A stretch of 5,750 bases of DNA from the NCBI GenBank assembly GCA_958417695.1, contig CATZDQ010000111.1, forward strand, positions 1-5,750. Reading direction: 5' to 3'. Source of the DNA: an uncultured Clostridiaceae bacterium. Its GTDB lineage: Bacteria; Bacillota; Clostridia; TANB77; CAG-508. Position 1 is the stretch's first letter. Each line of letters starts with the position of its first letter. The position numbers were made by a program, and so were the translations under genes. Shown one piece after another: positions 1 to 5,750 of this stretch. The notes under the pieces are model-generated. The model did not search any database. It was not told the DNA's origin and was given only the letters and a program-made list of their open reading frames with translations.

Positions 1-377
1 ATGCCTAACCATTTTGCATGATAAATGACCTTTCCTTGTATTGCAGAAAATAGCACACTGTTTTCATCCATTTGATTGTTATGGTCTCCTTTTGTTTTAT
101 AATTTTCTCCTTCCTTTTCCTGTATGCGGTGAGTTACTAAATATTGATTTTCTACCATATAGGTAATGATATCTCCTACCTGATAATTTTCTTTTCTTTG
201 GATAATAACCGCTTCTCCTACCATAATTTCTGGTTCCATGCTACCTGATTGTATCAATAAAATATGAAAATCACTATAAGAATTTAAGAGGGAATCGGAG
301 GTTATTTGGTTATATACTACATAAAAAATACCGATTACTAAAAACCATTTTGCCATCTTCTTTTTAATTCGATACAT
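1..377 (-). CDS. sipW: SipW-type (Ser/His) signal peptidase I, C-terminus cut by window edge
   Basis: Membrane-bound type I signal peptidase that would remove signal peptides of exported proteins on the outer face of the membrane. The frame is open from ATG 377 to the left edge (125 codons plus two bases, no stop). Seen: a basic start (MYRIKKKMAK), a hydrophobic anchor at about residues 11-25, the catalytic-serine box QSGSMEP (Ser46 before Met47), and the second box LVTHRI with His83 where bacterial SPases usually have Lys. A KGDHNNQMD box follows at about 96-104. A Ser/His dyad is known for the archaeal/ER-like SipW branch. SipW proteins are usually about 190 residues, so about 60 residues and a possible C-terminal membrane helix lie outside. 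A purine-rich GAGAG lies 7 bases before the ATG. The gene starts 28 bases after the TasA-like gene, which is the expected substrate. Family call is firm; the symbol is by family, not proven orthology. Confidence 0.9.
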   Translation of the reverse strand, partial: MYRIKKKMAKWFLVIGIFYVVYNQITSDSLLNSYSDFHILLIQSGSMEPEIMVGEAVIIQRKENYQVGDIITYMVENQYLVTHRIQEKEGENYKTKGDHNNQMDENSVLFSAIQGKVIYHAKWLG

Positions 378-405
378 CTTTTTTCTCTCTTTCCCTCTTT
401 TTACT

Positions 406-1005
406 TTATACCGTCTTTGGTTTTTGTTGTATACCGGTTACTACCACATCAAAAGTATAGTTTTGTATATGTTTTGCTTCTTGCGTATCTATCTCATCAT
501 TTTGTTTGATTTCTTCTGGGGTTGTTCCTGTTTCATAATTCCAAAGCCAAGAAATCATATATGTTTTTATTTTTTCTTCTTGGTCAGCTGCTATTTGTCC
601 TCTCAATTGGCTTTCTAATTCTTTTAATGAATTATATAAACCATCCTCATAAATAAATTTTAAATTAGTTGGCTTTCCTAACTCATTTTCAAATTTCACA
701 GTATAATCGACACCAGTTTGACAACCTTCTGCGTTAATAACAATTTGAAAAGAACCTTGCGTTCCTGGTGCAATACAATTTTCCTTTAAAGTAGAAGGTG
801 TGCAAGTTTGAGCAAGCGATATATTGGTCATTTGACTACTTTGTCCATTGACTAAGAAATTCCATTTTGCTACATCTATAATTCCTCTTCCTTGTATCTG
901 CATAACATATTTTGAAAATGTCTTTCCTCCTATAAAACACATTAGTAATAATAGCATTGCTAGACTATATACTACTATCTTTTTTATTGGTTTATTATCT
1001 TTCAT
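406..1005 (-). CDS. SipW-dependent TasA/camelysin-like secreted protein
   Basis: Exported surface or matrix protein of 199 aa related to the TasA/CalY group, whose members are matured by SipW peptidases and can form extracellular fibres. Seen: basic N-terminus (KPIKK), a hydrophobic core at residues 10-27 ending in GG, then the SKYV...G...VAKWNF stretch (31-50) typical of Clostridia SipW-dependent proteins. A conserved-looking IAPGTQGSFQIVI segment (78-90) is followed by GVDYTVKFE (98-106). The end has the WLWNYETG (153-160) and FDVVVTGIQ patterns seen near the C-terminus of this family. Cleavage probably falls near residues 28-33 but cannot be fixed. The mature part holds Cys68, Cys77 and Cys95. 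There is no LPXTG-like motif or C-terminal anchor, so it is not an evident sortase substrate. AAAGGAG sits 4 bases before the ATG. It lies 11 bases after the sortase stop and 28 before the peptidase, so co-transcription is likely. Fibre formation is inference. Confidence 0.85.
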   Translation of the reverse strand: MKDNKPIKKIVVYSLAMLLLLMCFIGGKTFSKYVMQIQGRGIIDVAKWNFLVNGQSSQMTNISLAQTCTPSTLKENCIAPGTQGSFQIVINAEGCQTGVDYTVKFENELGKPTNLKFIYEDGLYNSLKELESQLRGQIAADQEEKIKTYMISWLWNYETGTTPEEIKQNDEIDTQEAKHIQNYTFDVVVTGIQQKPKTV

Positions 1006-1016
1006 ATAACTCCTTT

Positions 1017-1598
1017 CTAGCTATTGACTTGTTGTGCTTGAATGCACCATCTTTTATGGGACTGATTTTTCACACAAGTAATCAATGTTAATTGGTTTTG
1101 CTGCGTCTTTTGCAAATAGAACCAATTATTTTCTTCAATTTGTTGTTTACTACTTACTTTATAAACACGTCTTCCGTTTTCTGTTTGATAAAAAATTTTA
1201 TCTCCTTTTTGTAGTTTTTCAATATCTTGGAAAAAATGATAATTTCCACCTCGATTATGGGCTGCTAAGCAAACATTCCCATCCCACTTACTAGAATCTT
1301 CAAAATGCCCAACCGCCTTTTTCATAGTTTGGTTACTGGTATTTTCTAGAATAGGAGCTTCTAATCCTATTTTAGGAATTTGAATTTTCCATATATTGAC
1401 TTTTCCCGTTTCTATGGTATGGACCTTTTTTTGCGTACTTACTGCTTCCATGGTTAAGACGATATTGGTTTGTGTTTGTGGTTTTTCTGAAGTTATTTGT
1501 TTTTGACAAAAAGTATATAGAAAATAACTAATTGAAAATAAAATGATGGTTCCTATGAGGCAACATAACGAGACACCTCTTCTATGACAGGCTATCAT
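1017..1598 (-). CDS. Sortase (class D-like transpeptidase)
   Basis: Cysteine transpeptidase anchored in the membrane and acting outside the cell, joining a surface protein carrying a sorting signal to peptidoglycan or to another protein. It is 193 aa, a normal size. Seen: an N-terminal membrane segment at about residues 11-30, a linker to about 66, then the sortase barrel with IPKIGLEAPI (74-83) and VGHFEDS (96-102). The catalytic His is in LAAHNRGG (His114), the nucleophile in TLITC (Cys175), and the stabilising Arg is at 183 in KRWCIQA; all three residues are intact. Class D is assigned from general sequence look and could be wrong; sortase itself is not in doubt. The start at 1598 is preceded by AGGTAGGTG about 10 bases upstream; an ATG at 1602 is out of frame and stops at once. 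It is first in an operon with the TasA-like and SipW genes. Its substrate is not in the window. Confidence 0.92.
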   Translation of the reverse strand: MIACHRRGVSLCCLIGTIILFSISYFLYTFCQKQITSEKPQTQTNIVLTMEAVSTQKKVHTIETGKVNIWKIQIPKIGLEAPILENTSNQTMKKAVGHFEDSSKWDGNVCLAAHNRGGNYHFFQDIEKLQKGDKIFYQTENGRRVYKVSSKQQIEENNWFYLQKTQQNQLTLITCVKNQSHKRWCIQAQQVNS

Positions 1599-1646
1599 AC
1601 ATATTATTCACCTACCTTTTATAAAATTTTGTAAATTGGCTGATTT

Positions 1647-1663
1647 GGTTATAGAAAATAACC
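1647..1663 (-). promoter_or_regulatory. Small hairpin in the sortase operon leader
   Basis: GGTTAT and ATAACC form a perfect 6-bp stem with a 5-base loop, about 50 bases before the sortase start codon and inside the predicted 5' leader. There is no U-run after it, so it is not a terminator. It may be a minor leader structure or chance in AT-rich DNA. Confidence 0.25.
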
Positions 1664-1690
1664 TTGGTTTGAAACTAAATTTTCTAGATA

Positions 1691-1704
1691 TAAATTGCAA
1701 TTTA
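1691..1704. promoter_or_regulatory. Perfect 14-bp palindrome, candidate operator
   Basis: TAAATTGCAATTTA is a perfect inverted repeat with no spacer. It begins about 12 bases downstream of the -10 hexamer of the predicted sortase promoter, so it covers about +5 to +20 of the transcript. A dimeric regulator bound here would block initiation or early elongation. The geometry is seen; the operator role is inference. Flanking AGAT and ATCT add an imperfect outer arm. Confidence 0.4.
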
Positions 1705-1716
1705 AAATCTGTCGTT

Positions 1717-1745
1717 ATGTTACCATATTTTTCCATGATTGTAAA
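1717..1745 (-). promoter_or_regulatory. Sigma-A-type promoter of the sortase operon
   Basis: On the minus strand TTTACA (1745-1740) is followed by a 17-base spacer and TAACAT (1722-1717). A TG one base before the -10 makes it an extended -10 promoter. Start of transcription would be near 1710, leaving a leader of about 110 bases before the sortase ATG. Within the spacer ATGG occurs twice with a 10-base period. This is the best promoter match in the intergenic region. Confidence 0.65.
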
Positions 1746-1775
1746 GCATTTTTCATCGACCTTTTTCTACAAAAA

Positions 1776-1817
1776 AGTTGGGCACTAAAAATCCAACTCT
1801 TACAGAGCTGGATTTTT
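1776..1817 (-). terminator. Two overlapping hairpins, probable terminator or attenuator
   Basis: Hairpin B pairs 1787-1799 with 1805-1817 (13 pairs, 5-base loop). In minus-strand RNA every position pairs, one as G-U; in plus-strand RNA that position is an A-C mismatch. Hairpin A pairs AGTTGG and CCAACT (1776-1781 with 1793-1798) and on the minus strand is followed by a U-run (1775-1771). The two share 1793-1798 and cannot form together. In plus orientation hairpin B is followed by TTTTTCGTTTTTT and would also terminate. The structure is clear; the direction used is not. It sits upstream of the sortase promoter, so its simplest role is insulation from upstream transcription. Confidence 0.55.
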
Positions 1818-2042
1818 CGTTTTTTAAGGTTTTATTTTTTTGTAACCTGTCTAGGATACCAATTTATTGCTATTGGCTATAGGCATCGACTCCCTTCTTT
1901 TAAACTTCTATTACTCATTTCATTACTTACTAATCTGTATTCTTTAAACTATTTATCATCTATCACGTCCTCTCTTCTTAAACTATTTTTAGTATACAAA
2001 ATGTCTATGTTCTTTTGGTGAAGATTACTTGAAAAGAATTAG
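1818..2042. other. Intergenic stretch with no recognised gene
   Basis: About 220 bases between the kinase terminator and the overlapping hairpins. On the minus strand it is purine-rich and contains a weak hairpin (CCAAT...ATTGG near 1877-1860) and a TATACT near 1997-1992 without a fitting -35. Minus-strand reading frames are very short. A plus-strand open frame crosses it (TTG start at 1695, 108 codons) but has no ribosome binding site, runs through the hairpins, and its Phe/Leu-rich product looks like translated T-rich spacer. A small RNA cannot be excluded, but I recognise none. Confidence 0.4.
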
Positions 2043-2084
2043 AAAAAAGTTGCTTTAAAAGATTTTCTTTCAAACAACTTTTTT
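2041..2084 (-). terminator. Intrinsic terminator after the sensor kinase
   Basis: Starting 8 bases after the kinase stop, AAAAAAGTTG (2084-2075 on the minus strand) pairs perfectly with CAACTTTTTT (2052-2043). The stem continues inward through about 8 more pairs with one bulge to a 5-base loop. The descending arm ends in a U-rich run that continues as CTAATTCTTTTC. The plus strand also ends in a T-run, so it could work in both directions. It ends the two-component operon and separates it from the sortase operon. Confidence 0.85.
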
Positions 2085-2092
2085 GTTTTTTC

Positions 2093-3625
2093 TTATTGTG
2101 GTATATCTAAATCAAAATAGAATTCTACTCCATTTTCTTTATTAATGGCACCAAAATCATTCCCATAATTATTCATAATGGCTTTTACTAAAGCAAGTCC
2201 AATTCCAGTGCCACCATTCTCTCGATTTCTAGAACTATCTACTTTGTAAAATCTTTTCCATATTCTTTCTAAGTCTTCTTCTGCAATATTGTCTCCTGTA
2301 TTAAAAATAGAAATGCGTACTTTTTGTACATCTGTATGTGGTGTAATGCTTACTTGTATTTGTTTTAATTTATCTATTTCTTTAGCATGTTTTATAGCAT
2401 TAGTTAAATAGTTAGTAACCACTTGATCTATATAAAATTCATCTGCCCATACATAGACAGGTTCTTGTTTTGGAAAATCCATTTGAATTTTCTTTTCTTC
2501 TAACATGACATTACATTTGCGGATTACTTCATTGATTAATTCTACAATATCGAATTTTCCATTATCAAATTCTCTTTTTCCATACTCTAGTTTCATTAGT
2601 TCTAATAACTGTTTCACTAATTTATCCATTTTATTAGATTCATCTAATATCACTTCTGCATAAAATCTTCTAGATTCTTCGTCTGTATTCACATTTTCTA
2701 TAAGGCCCTCTGCATAGCCTTGTATTAAGGCTATTGGTGTTTTTAGTTCATGAGATACATCAGATATAAATTGTTTTCTCATATCATCTATTTGAGATTT
2801 TTCTTCTATGTCTTTTTCTAACTCTATATTTGTATTGCGAAGTTGTTTAATGGTAACCTCTAGTTTATTAGACATTAAATTGATACTTTTTCCTAAATCA
2901 TTAATTTCATCATCTGTATCTTTGACTCTATATTTTTTACTAAAGTCTAATCTTGCCATATTTTTAGCAATTCCATTTAATTCTAAAATTGGCTCTGTAA
3001 ATTTCTTAGATATAAAAGATGCTAAAATGCCTGCAATGACTATGGCCACACCACCTATTAAAATCAATAAATTATTAGATATCTTTACACTTTCTTGTAT
3101 AGAGGCTACTGGTATTCTAATATATAATTGATAGCCATTATCTAAGGTAGCTGACAAGAAAATATAATTCATCGCATTTTTTTCATCTATAATTCTACGA
3201 ATAATTACATTATCTTCTTTGTATATAATCGTATCATTCGATGTCGCATTATTTGTCATCATATTGGTTTTTAATTGACTACTTTGAATTAACTCATTTA
3301 TCTTATCAATTGATGCACTAAAATTTTTATCTGAACTAAAAATCAAAATGCTTTGATTATTTTGTATTAAAATATCAAAATCATTTTTTAAAGAGATTCG
3401 ATTTAATTCATCCTCTATGTCAGTATAGCTTTGTCTGTTATTATAATAGTCATTAATTTTATCATAGGCTAATTTAACACTTTTTGTTTTAGATACTAAA
3501 TAGAAAGTTTCCAAAACCACATTATTAATGATGATTAAAAACATAACAATCACGATGACCACAATACATAAAGAGAAAAATAATCTTACTCGTACAGATT
3601 TAAATTTTTCTTTCATTTTTTCCAT
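2093..3625 (-). CDS. Membrane sensor histidine kinase (HAMP, HisKA, HATPase_c)
   Basis: Sensor kinase of a two-component system; it autophosphorylates on His and passes the phosphate to the response regulator encoded just upstream. It is 510 aa. Seen in order: a membrane helix at about 14-35, an extracellular sensor region of about 150 residues (36-183) that I cannot assign to a family, a second helix at about 184-206, and a HAMP region at about 207-258. A likely coiled helix follows (260-283). The HisKA box is FISDVSHELKTP with phospho-acceptor His292. The N box is NYLTNA (Asn405, Asn409), and the ATP-lid glycines are GGTGIGLALVKAI (471-483). The G1 box reads NTGDNI instead of DxGxG, a variant common in Gram-positive VanS/PhoR-like kinases. 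GAGAAG lies 5 bases before the ATG at 3625; another Met is at codon 4. It follows the regulator by 23 bases, so they form one operon. The stimulus is unknown. Confidence 0.93.
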   Translation of the reverse strand: MEKMKEKFKSVRVRLFFSLCIVVIVIVMFLIIINNVVLETFYLVSKTKSVKLAYDKINDYYNNRQSYTDIEDELNRISLKNDFDILIQNNQSILIFSSDKNFSASIDKINELIQSSQLKTNMMTNNATSNDTIIYKEDNVIIRRIIDEKNAMNYIFLSATLDNGYQLYIRIPVASIQESVKISNNLLILIGGVAIVIAGILASFISKKFTEPILELNGIAKNMARLDFSKKYRVKDTDDEINDLGKSINLMSNKLEVTIKQLRNTNIELEKDIEEKSQIDDMRKQFISDVSHELKTPIALIQGYAEGLIENVNTDEESRRFYAEVILDESNKMDKLVKQLLELMKLEYGKREFDNGKFDIVELINEVIRKCNVMLEEKKIQMDFPKQEPVYVWADEFYIDQVVTNYLTNAIKHAKEIDKLKQIQVSITPHTDVQKVRISIFNTGDNIAEEDLERIWKRFYKVDSSRNRENGGTGIGLALVKAIMNNYGNDFGAINKENGVEFYFDLDIPQ

Positions 3626-3648
3626 TTTTTCTTCTCACAACTTCCTTA

Positions 3649-4326
3649 CTATTTTACCTCGAATTTATAGCCTACTCCTCTCATGGTTTCAATATATTTA
3701 CCTTTTTTTCCTAGTTTATGGCGTATTTTCTTTATATGGCTATCGATTGTCCTAGAATCCCCATAATAGTCATAGTTCCATACGTTGTTTAATATTTTAT
3801 CTCTTGATAAGGCTATATTCTCATTATCTACTAAATATTTTAATAGTTCATATTCTCTTAAACTTAGGTCTACTTGTTTTCCATCTACTTTTACAGTTCT
3901 TCCATCTGCATCTATGACAATACCTCCATAATCTTTTACTTCTTTTTGTTGTGGTTTGGTCCTATTTAAAATAGCTTCTACTCTAGCTACTAAAATCTTA
4001 GGGCTAAATGGCTTAGCTATATATTCATCTACCCCTAATTCGAAGCCAAACAACTCATCTTGTTCTTCCCCTCTTGCAGTTAGCATAATAATAGGTACTT
4101 TAGAGGTTTGTCTAATTTGACGTAATACAGACCATCCATCTAATTTTGGCATCATAACATCTAACAAGATAATACTGATTTTCGTACTATTTTCTTCAAA
4201 TACTTTTAGTGCTTCTTCTCCATCTGCCGCTTCTAATACAAAATAGCCCTTTTGCATTAAGAAATCTTTTACTAGTTTACGCATTCTAGATTCATCATCT
4301 ACAATTAGTACGGTTACATCATTCAT
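3649..4326 (-). CDS. OmpR/PhoB-family response regulator
   Basis: Cytoplasmic transcription factor switched by phosphorylation from the neighbouring kinase. With the start at 4326 it is 225 aa, normal for the family. Seen: a receiver domain (about 1-118) with acidic pocket Asp10/Asp11, phospho-acceptor Asp56 in LLDVMMPKLDG, Thr83 in MLTA and Lys105 in AKPF. A short linker leads to a C-terminal winged helix (about 130-225) with SLREYELLKYL, the LSRDKILNNVW segment, the DNA-recognition stretch TIDSHIKKIRHKLG, and the terminal RGVGYKFE wing. All key residues are present. A frame extends 13 codons further to ATG 4365, but that ATG lies in the predicted -10 region and lacks a ribosome binding site, while GAGGGTG lies 9 bases before ATG 4326. 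Its target genes are unknown; autoregulation is common in this family. Confidence 0.95.
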   Translation of the reverse strand: MNDVTVLIVDDESRMRKLVKDFLMQKGYFVLEAADGEEALKVFEENSTKISIILLDVMMPKLDGWSVLRQIRQTSKVPIIMLTARGEEQDELFGFELGVDEYIAKPFSPKILVARVEAILNRTKPQQKEVKDYGGIVIDADGRTVKVDGKQVDLSLREYELLKYLVDNENIALSRDKILNNVWNYDYYGDSRTIDSHIKKIRHKLGKKGKYIETMRGVGYKFEVK

Positions 4327-4335
4327 TTTCTTTTT

Positions 4336-4342
4336 CACCCTC
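4336..4342 (-). promoter_or_regulatory. Ribosome binding site fixing the regulator start
   Basis: GAGGGTG on the minus strand, 9 bases before ATG 4326. It lies inside the longer alternative frame beginning at 4365, so it argues that the longer N-terminus is not made. Confidence 0.65.
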
Positions 4343-4356
4343 ACTTTTCTCAAATT

Positions 4357-4386
4357 ATTATACATTATATCCTAGGTATATGTCTA
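4357..4386 (-). promoter_or_regulatory. Probable promoter of the two-component operon
   Basis: TAGACA (4386-4381) is followed by 18 bases and TATAAT (4362-4357); a second TATAAT lies at 4369-4364 but has only 11 bases of spacing. Transcription would start near 4350, giving a leader of about 25 bases. The spacer contains TATACCTAGGATATA, a near-palindrome that could bind a regulator. The upstream gene ends 34 bases before the -35 with no clear hairpin terminator, so read-through from it is also possible. Confidence 0.55.
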
Positions 4387-4420
4387 TATTGTGAAATTTT
4401 TTTAAAAATAACTTGTCCTT

Positions 4421-5750
4421 TTATCTTATATATTCCTCTTCTCCTATAACAGGTATATCCTTTTCTGTGTCCGTAACCTTTAGCATGCTTCCAACTAATT
4501 GATTATACTGATTATTTTGTATATCTTCCTTTGTCTTATATAAAGTTTCTCCTTTTTTCCATAACATACAGGCTTGTATTTCTCCGTCTGCTGCTAATAA
4601 AAAAATATTATCTCCGTTTAATTCTCCTACTTTTAATTCTTCTATAGGAACCTTTGGATAAGTATCTAAATAAAAATCCAATAAATCTCTTTCTCTTTTT
4701 TCTATCTCCATTTGTCCAATAGCATTTGTATCCTTTATAGTAGCTCCTTTTAACAACAGATTTTCTCTTAAAGCCTCTTTTATGGCAGGTTCTATTTCAA
4801 AACTATCATAGAGAACTTCTTTTCCTATAAATGTACTTTCTTTTTCTTGATAATATTGTTTACTATATAATAACCTTCTATATTGATTAGCTAATACTAT
4901 AATTTCTTCTTTAGAGTCTATCTCTTCCCCTAATTTTTGTATCAATTCTTCTTTTGTTTGCTTCATCTCTTCATAAGTATATAATTCAAAATATTTTTCC
5001 TCTTTCGGCATTGTTTCTGCTTGTATACGTTCTTTAAAATCTTGTTGGTAAATGGCGTATAAATAATCTCTTTCTTTTTGCCTAGCACTTTCTAGTGCTT
5101 TATTTAAATTTTCTACACTATATTTTTCTTCTAACTCTTCTTGTGATAAATTTGGTATTTGAATATAGCTTTCTAGTTCTTCTCCAAGCTTATCATAAAT
5201 ATTTCCACCTCTATAGGCCGCATCCCCTAATATCATTCTTGTCATAGCCTCTTTTTGCGTATCTTGAACGTTGAAAAGTTCTATTTTTCCATTTCTATAT
5301 ATTCCTACAATTGCACTCATTGGTTCTATTGCAAGTGTTATATTATCCTCTTTTATATCCATAAAAACTATAAGGTGATTCCCTGTAACTTCTATATTTT
5401 TTACTAACATTTTTACAATTTTTTTATCGATATCATTTCTTAAGCAAGTAACTGCAAGAGGCTTATCTTGTATTTCTCTTTCCACTATTCTAGTCTGTAT
5501 ATTTACAATTCCCTTTACTTTATATTCTGTTAAAGGGTTTTCTACACTTCCCATTCTAGCATTATATTCTGGATTAATTGCATTTAACATTTTTACTACA
5601 TAATCTGCAAAATTTCTACAGCAACCTTTTGGTTCTTCTTGCTCTAAACTAATTCCATTATACCCTGGAAATTCAAGTGTAGGCTCTCCGTACCCTAAAA
5701 TAGTGTTCCACATATCATCCAATACTTTTTCAATGGTCTCTATATCGTTC
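4421..5750 (-). CDS. Unrecognised protein, possibly transglutaminase/papain-like, N-terminus outside window
   Basis: I do not recognise the family. The frame is open through the right edge; a TTG at 5722 is the first possible start, but the nine codons before it (NDIETIEKV) read smoothly on and no ribosome binding site precedes it, so the true start is probably outside. At least 442 residues are present. There is no signal peptide or membrane helix in the visible part, so it looks cytoplasmic unless the missing start says otherwise. Numbering from the TTG: KGCCRNFADYVVKML (Cys34/Cys35), GNHLIVFMDI (His116) and LAIEPMSAIVG (Glu133-Pro134) follow the Cys, His, acidic-Pro order and spacing of transglutaminase-like and some papain-fold enzymes. 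A Glu/Lys/Gln-rich, probably helical region follows (about 190-350), then a small C-terminal part with LNGDNIFLLAADGEIQACM. The enzyme idea is a weak inference. The neighbouring two-component operon has its own promoter. Confidence 0.7.
   Translation of the reverse strand, partial: NDIETIEKVLDDMWNTILGYGEPTLEFPGYNGISLEQEEPKGCCRNFADYVVKMLNAINPEYNARMGSVENPLTEYKVKGIVNIQTRIVEREIQDKPLAVTCLRNDIDKKIVKMLVKNIEVTGNHLIVFMDIKEDNITLAIEPMSAIVGIYRNGKIELFNVQDTQKEAMTRMILGDAAYRGGNIYDKLGEELESYIQIPNLSQEELEEKYSVENLNKALESARQKERDYLYAIYQQDFKERIQAETMPKEEKYFELYTYEEMKQTKEELIQKLGEEIDSKEEIIVLANQYRRLLYSKQYYQEKESTFIGKEVLYDSFEIEPAIKEALRENLLLKGATIKDTNAIGQMEIEKRERDLLDFYLDTYPKVPIEELKVGELNGDNIFLLAADGEIQACMLWKKGETLYKTKEDIQNNQYNQLVGSMLKVTDTEKDIPVIGEEEYIR

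Noticed and set aside
424..618. Plus-strand open frames opposite the TasA-like gene and, similarly, at 1085-1294, 2808-3131 and 3528-3755
   Set aside because: Each lies antisense to a well supported gene, has no recognisable domain, and shows the composition of a shadow frame.
1347..1368. AATAGGA and TCCTATT inverted repeat with 8-base spacer inside the sortase gene
   Set aside because: It falls in the conserved IPKIGLEAPI coding stretch and has no U-run; codon choice explains it.
1620..1860. Riboswitch, T-box or 6S RNA in the intergenic region
   Set aside because: I could not find the conserved cores of these families, such as a T-box sequence or a long stem with a central bubble, on either strand.
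1851..1886. Mini-frame MPIANSNKLVS on the minus strand with AAGGGAG before it, upstream of the overlapping hairpins, as a leader peptide
   Set aside because: The spacing from AAGGGAG to the ATG is only 3 bases, the peptide has no run of a single regulatory amino acid, and the sortase operon has its own promoter downstream of the hairpins.
1695..2021. Plus-strand open frame of 108 codons in the intergenic region
   Set aside because: It starts with TTG, has no ribosome binding site, runs through two hairpins, and encodes a Phe/Leu-rich string expected from T-rich spacer DNA.
2264..2294. Variant G1 box (NTGDNI) in the sensor kinase as a sign of a dead ATP site
   Set aside because: This variant is common in active Gram-positive kinases of this type, and the H, N and G2 boxes are intact.

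Overview
The window is AT-rich, standard-code DNA, and every convincing gene lies on the minus strand. The sequence suggests a low-GC Gram-positive member of the Firmicutes (Bacillota), probably a Clostridia-like organism. The signs are AGGAG-type ribosome binding sites, a sortase, a SipW-type signal peptidase with a TasA/camelysin-like substrate, and an OmpR/HAMP-kinase pair typical of that group. This placement is inferred from gene families and composition; no marker gene is present.

In transcription order (from 5750 down to 1) the window holds three blocks. (1) The 3' part of an unrecognised gene (5750 to 4421), whose start lies outside the window. Its N-terminal part shows a Cys, then His, then Glu-Pro spacing reminiscent of transglutaminase/papain-fold enzymes, but this is only suggestive. 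(2) A two-component system with its own likely promoter: an OmpR/PhoB-family response regulator (start corrected to 4326), then 23 bases later a two-TM HAMP/HisKA/HATPase sensor kinase, closed by a strong intrinsic terminator at about 2084-2041. (3) After a roughly 490-base non-coding stretch, a compact three-gene operon: a class D-like sortase (1598-1017), a SipW-dependent TasA-like secreted protein (1005-406), and a SipW-type Ser/His signal peptidase (377 to the window edge, C-terminus missing).

Block 3 reads as a self-contained surface-protein export cassette. The TasA-like protein would be exported by Sec and trimmed by the SipW-type peptidase, while the sortase would attach or crosslink a surface protein. 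The TasA-like protein has no visible LPXTG-type sorting signal, so the sortase substrate is unknown and may be encoded beyond the left edge.

The intergenic region 1599-2092 is the least explained part. It contains a good sigma-A-type promoter for the sortase operon with an extended -10, a perfect 14-bp palindrome right at the expected transcription start, a small leader hairpin, and two overlapping, mutually exclusive hairpins at 1776-1817. About 220 bases (1818-2042) have no recognisable content. No RNA gene, CRISPR array, insertion sequence or attachment site was recognised.
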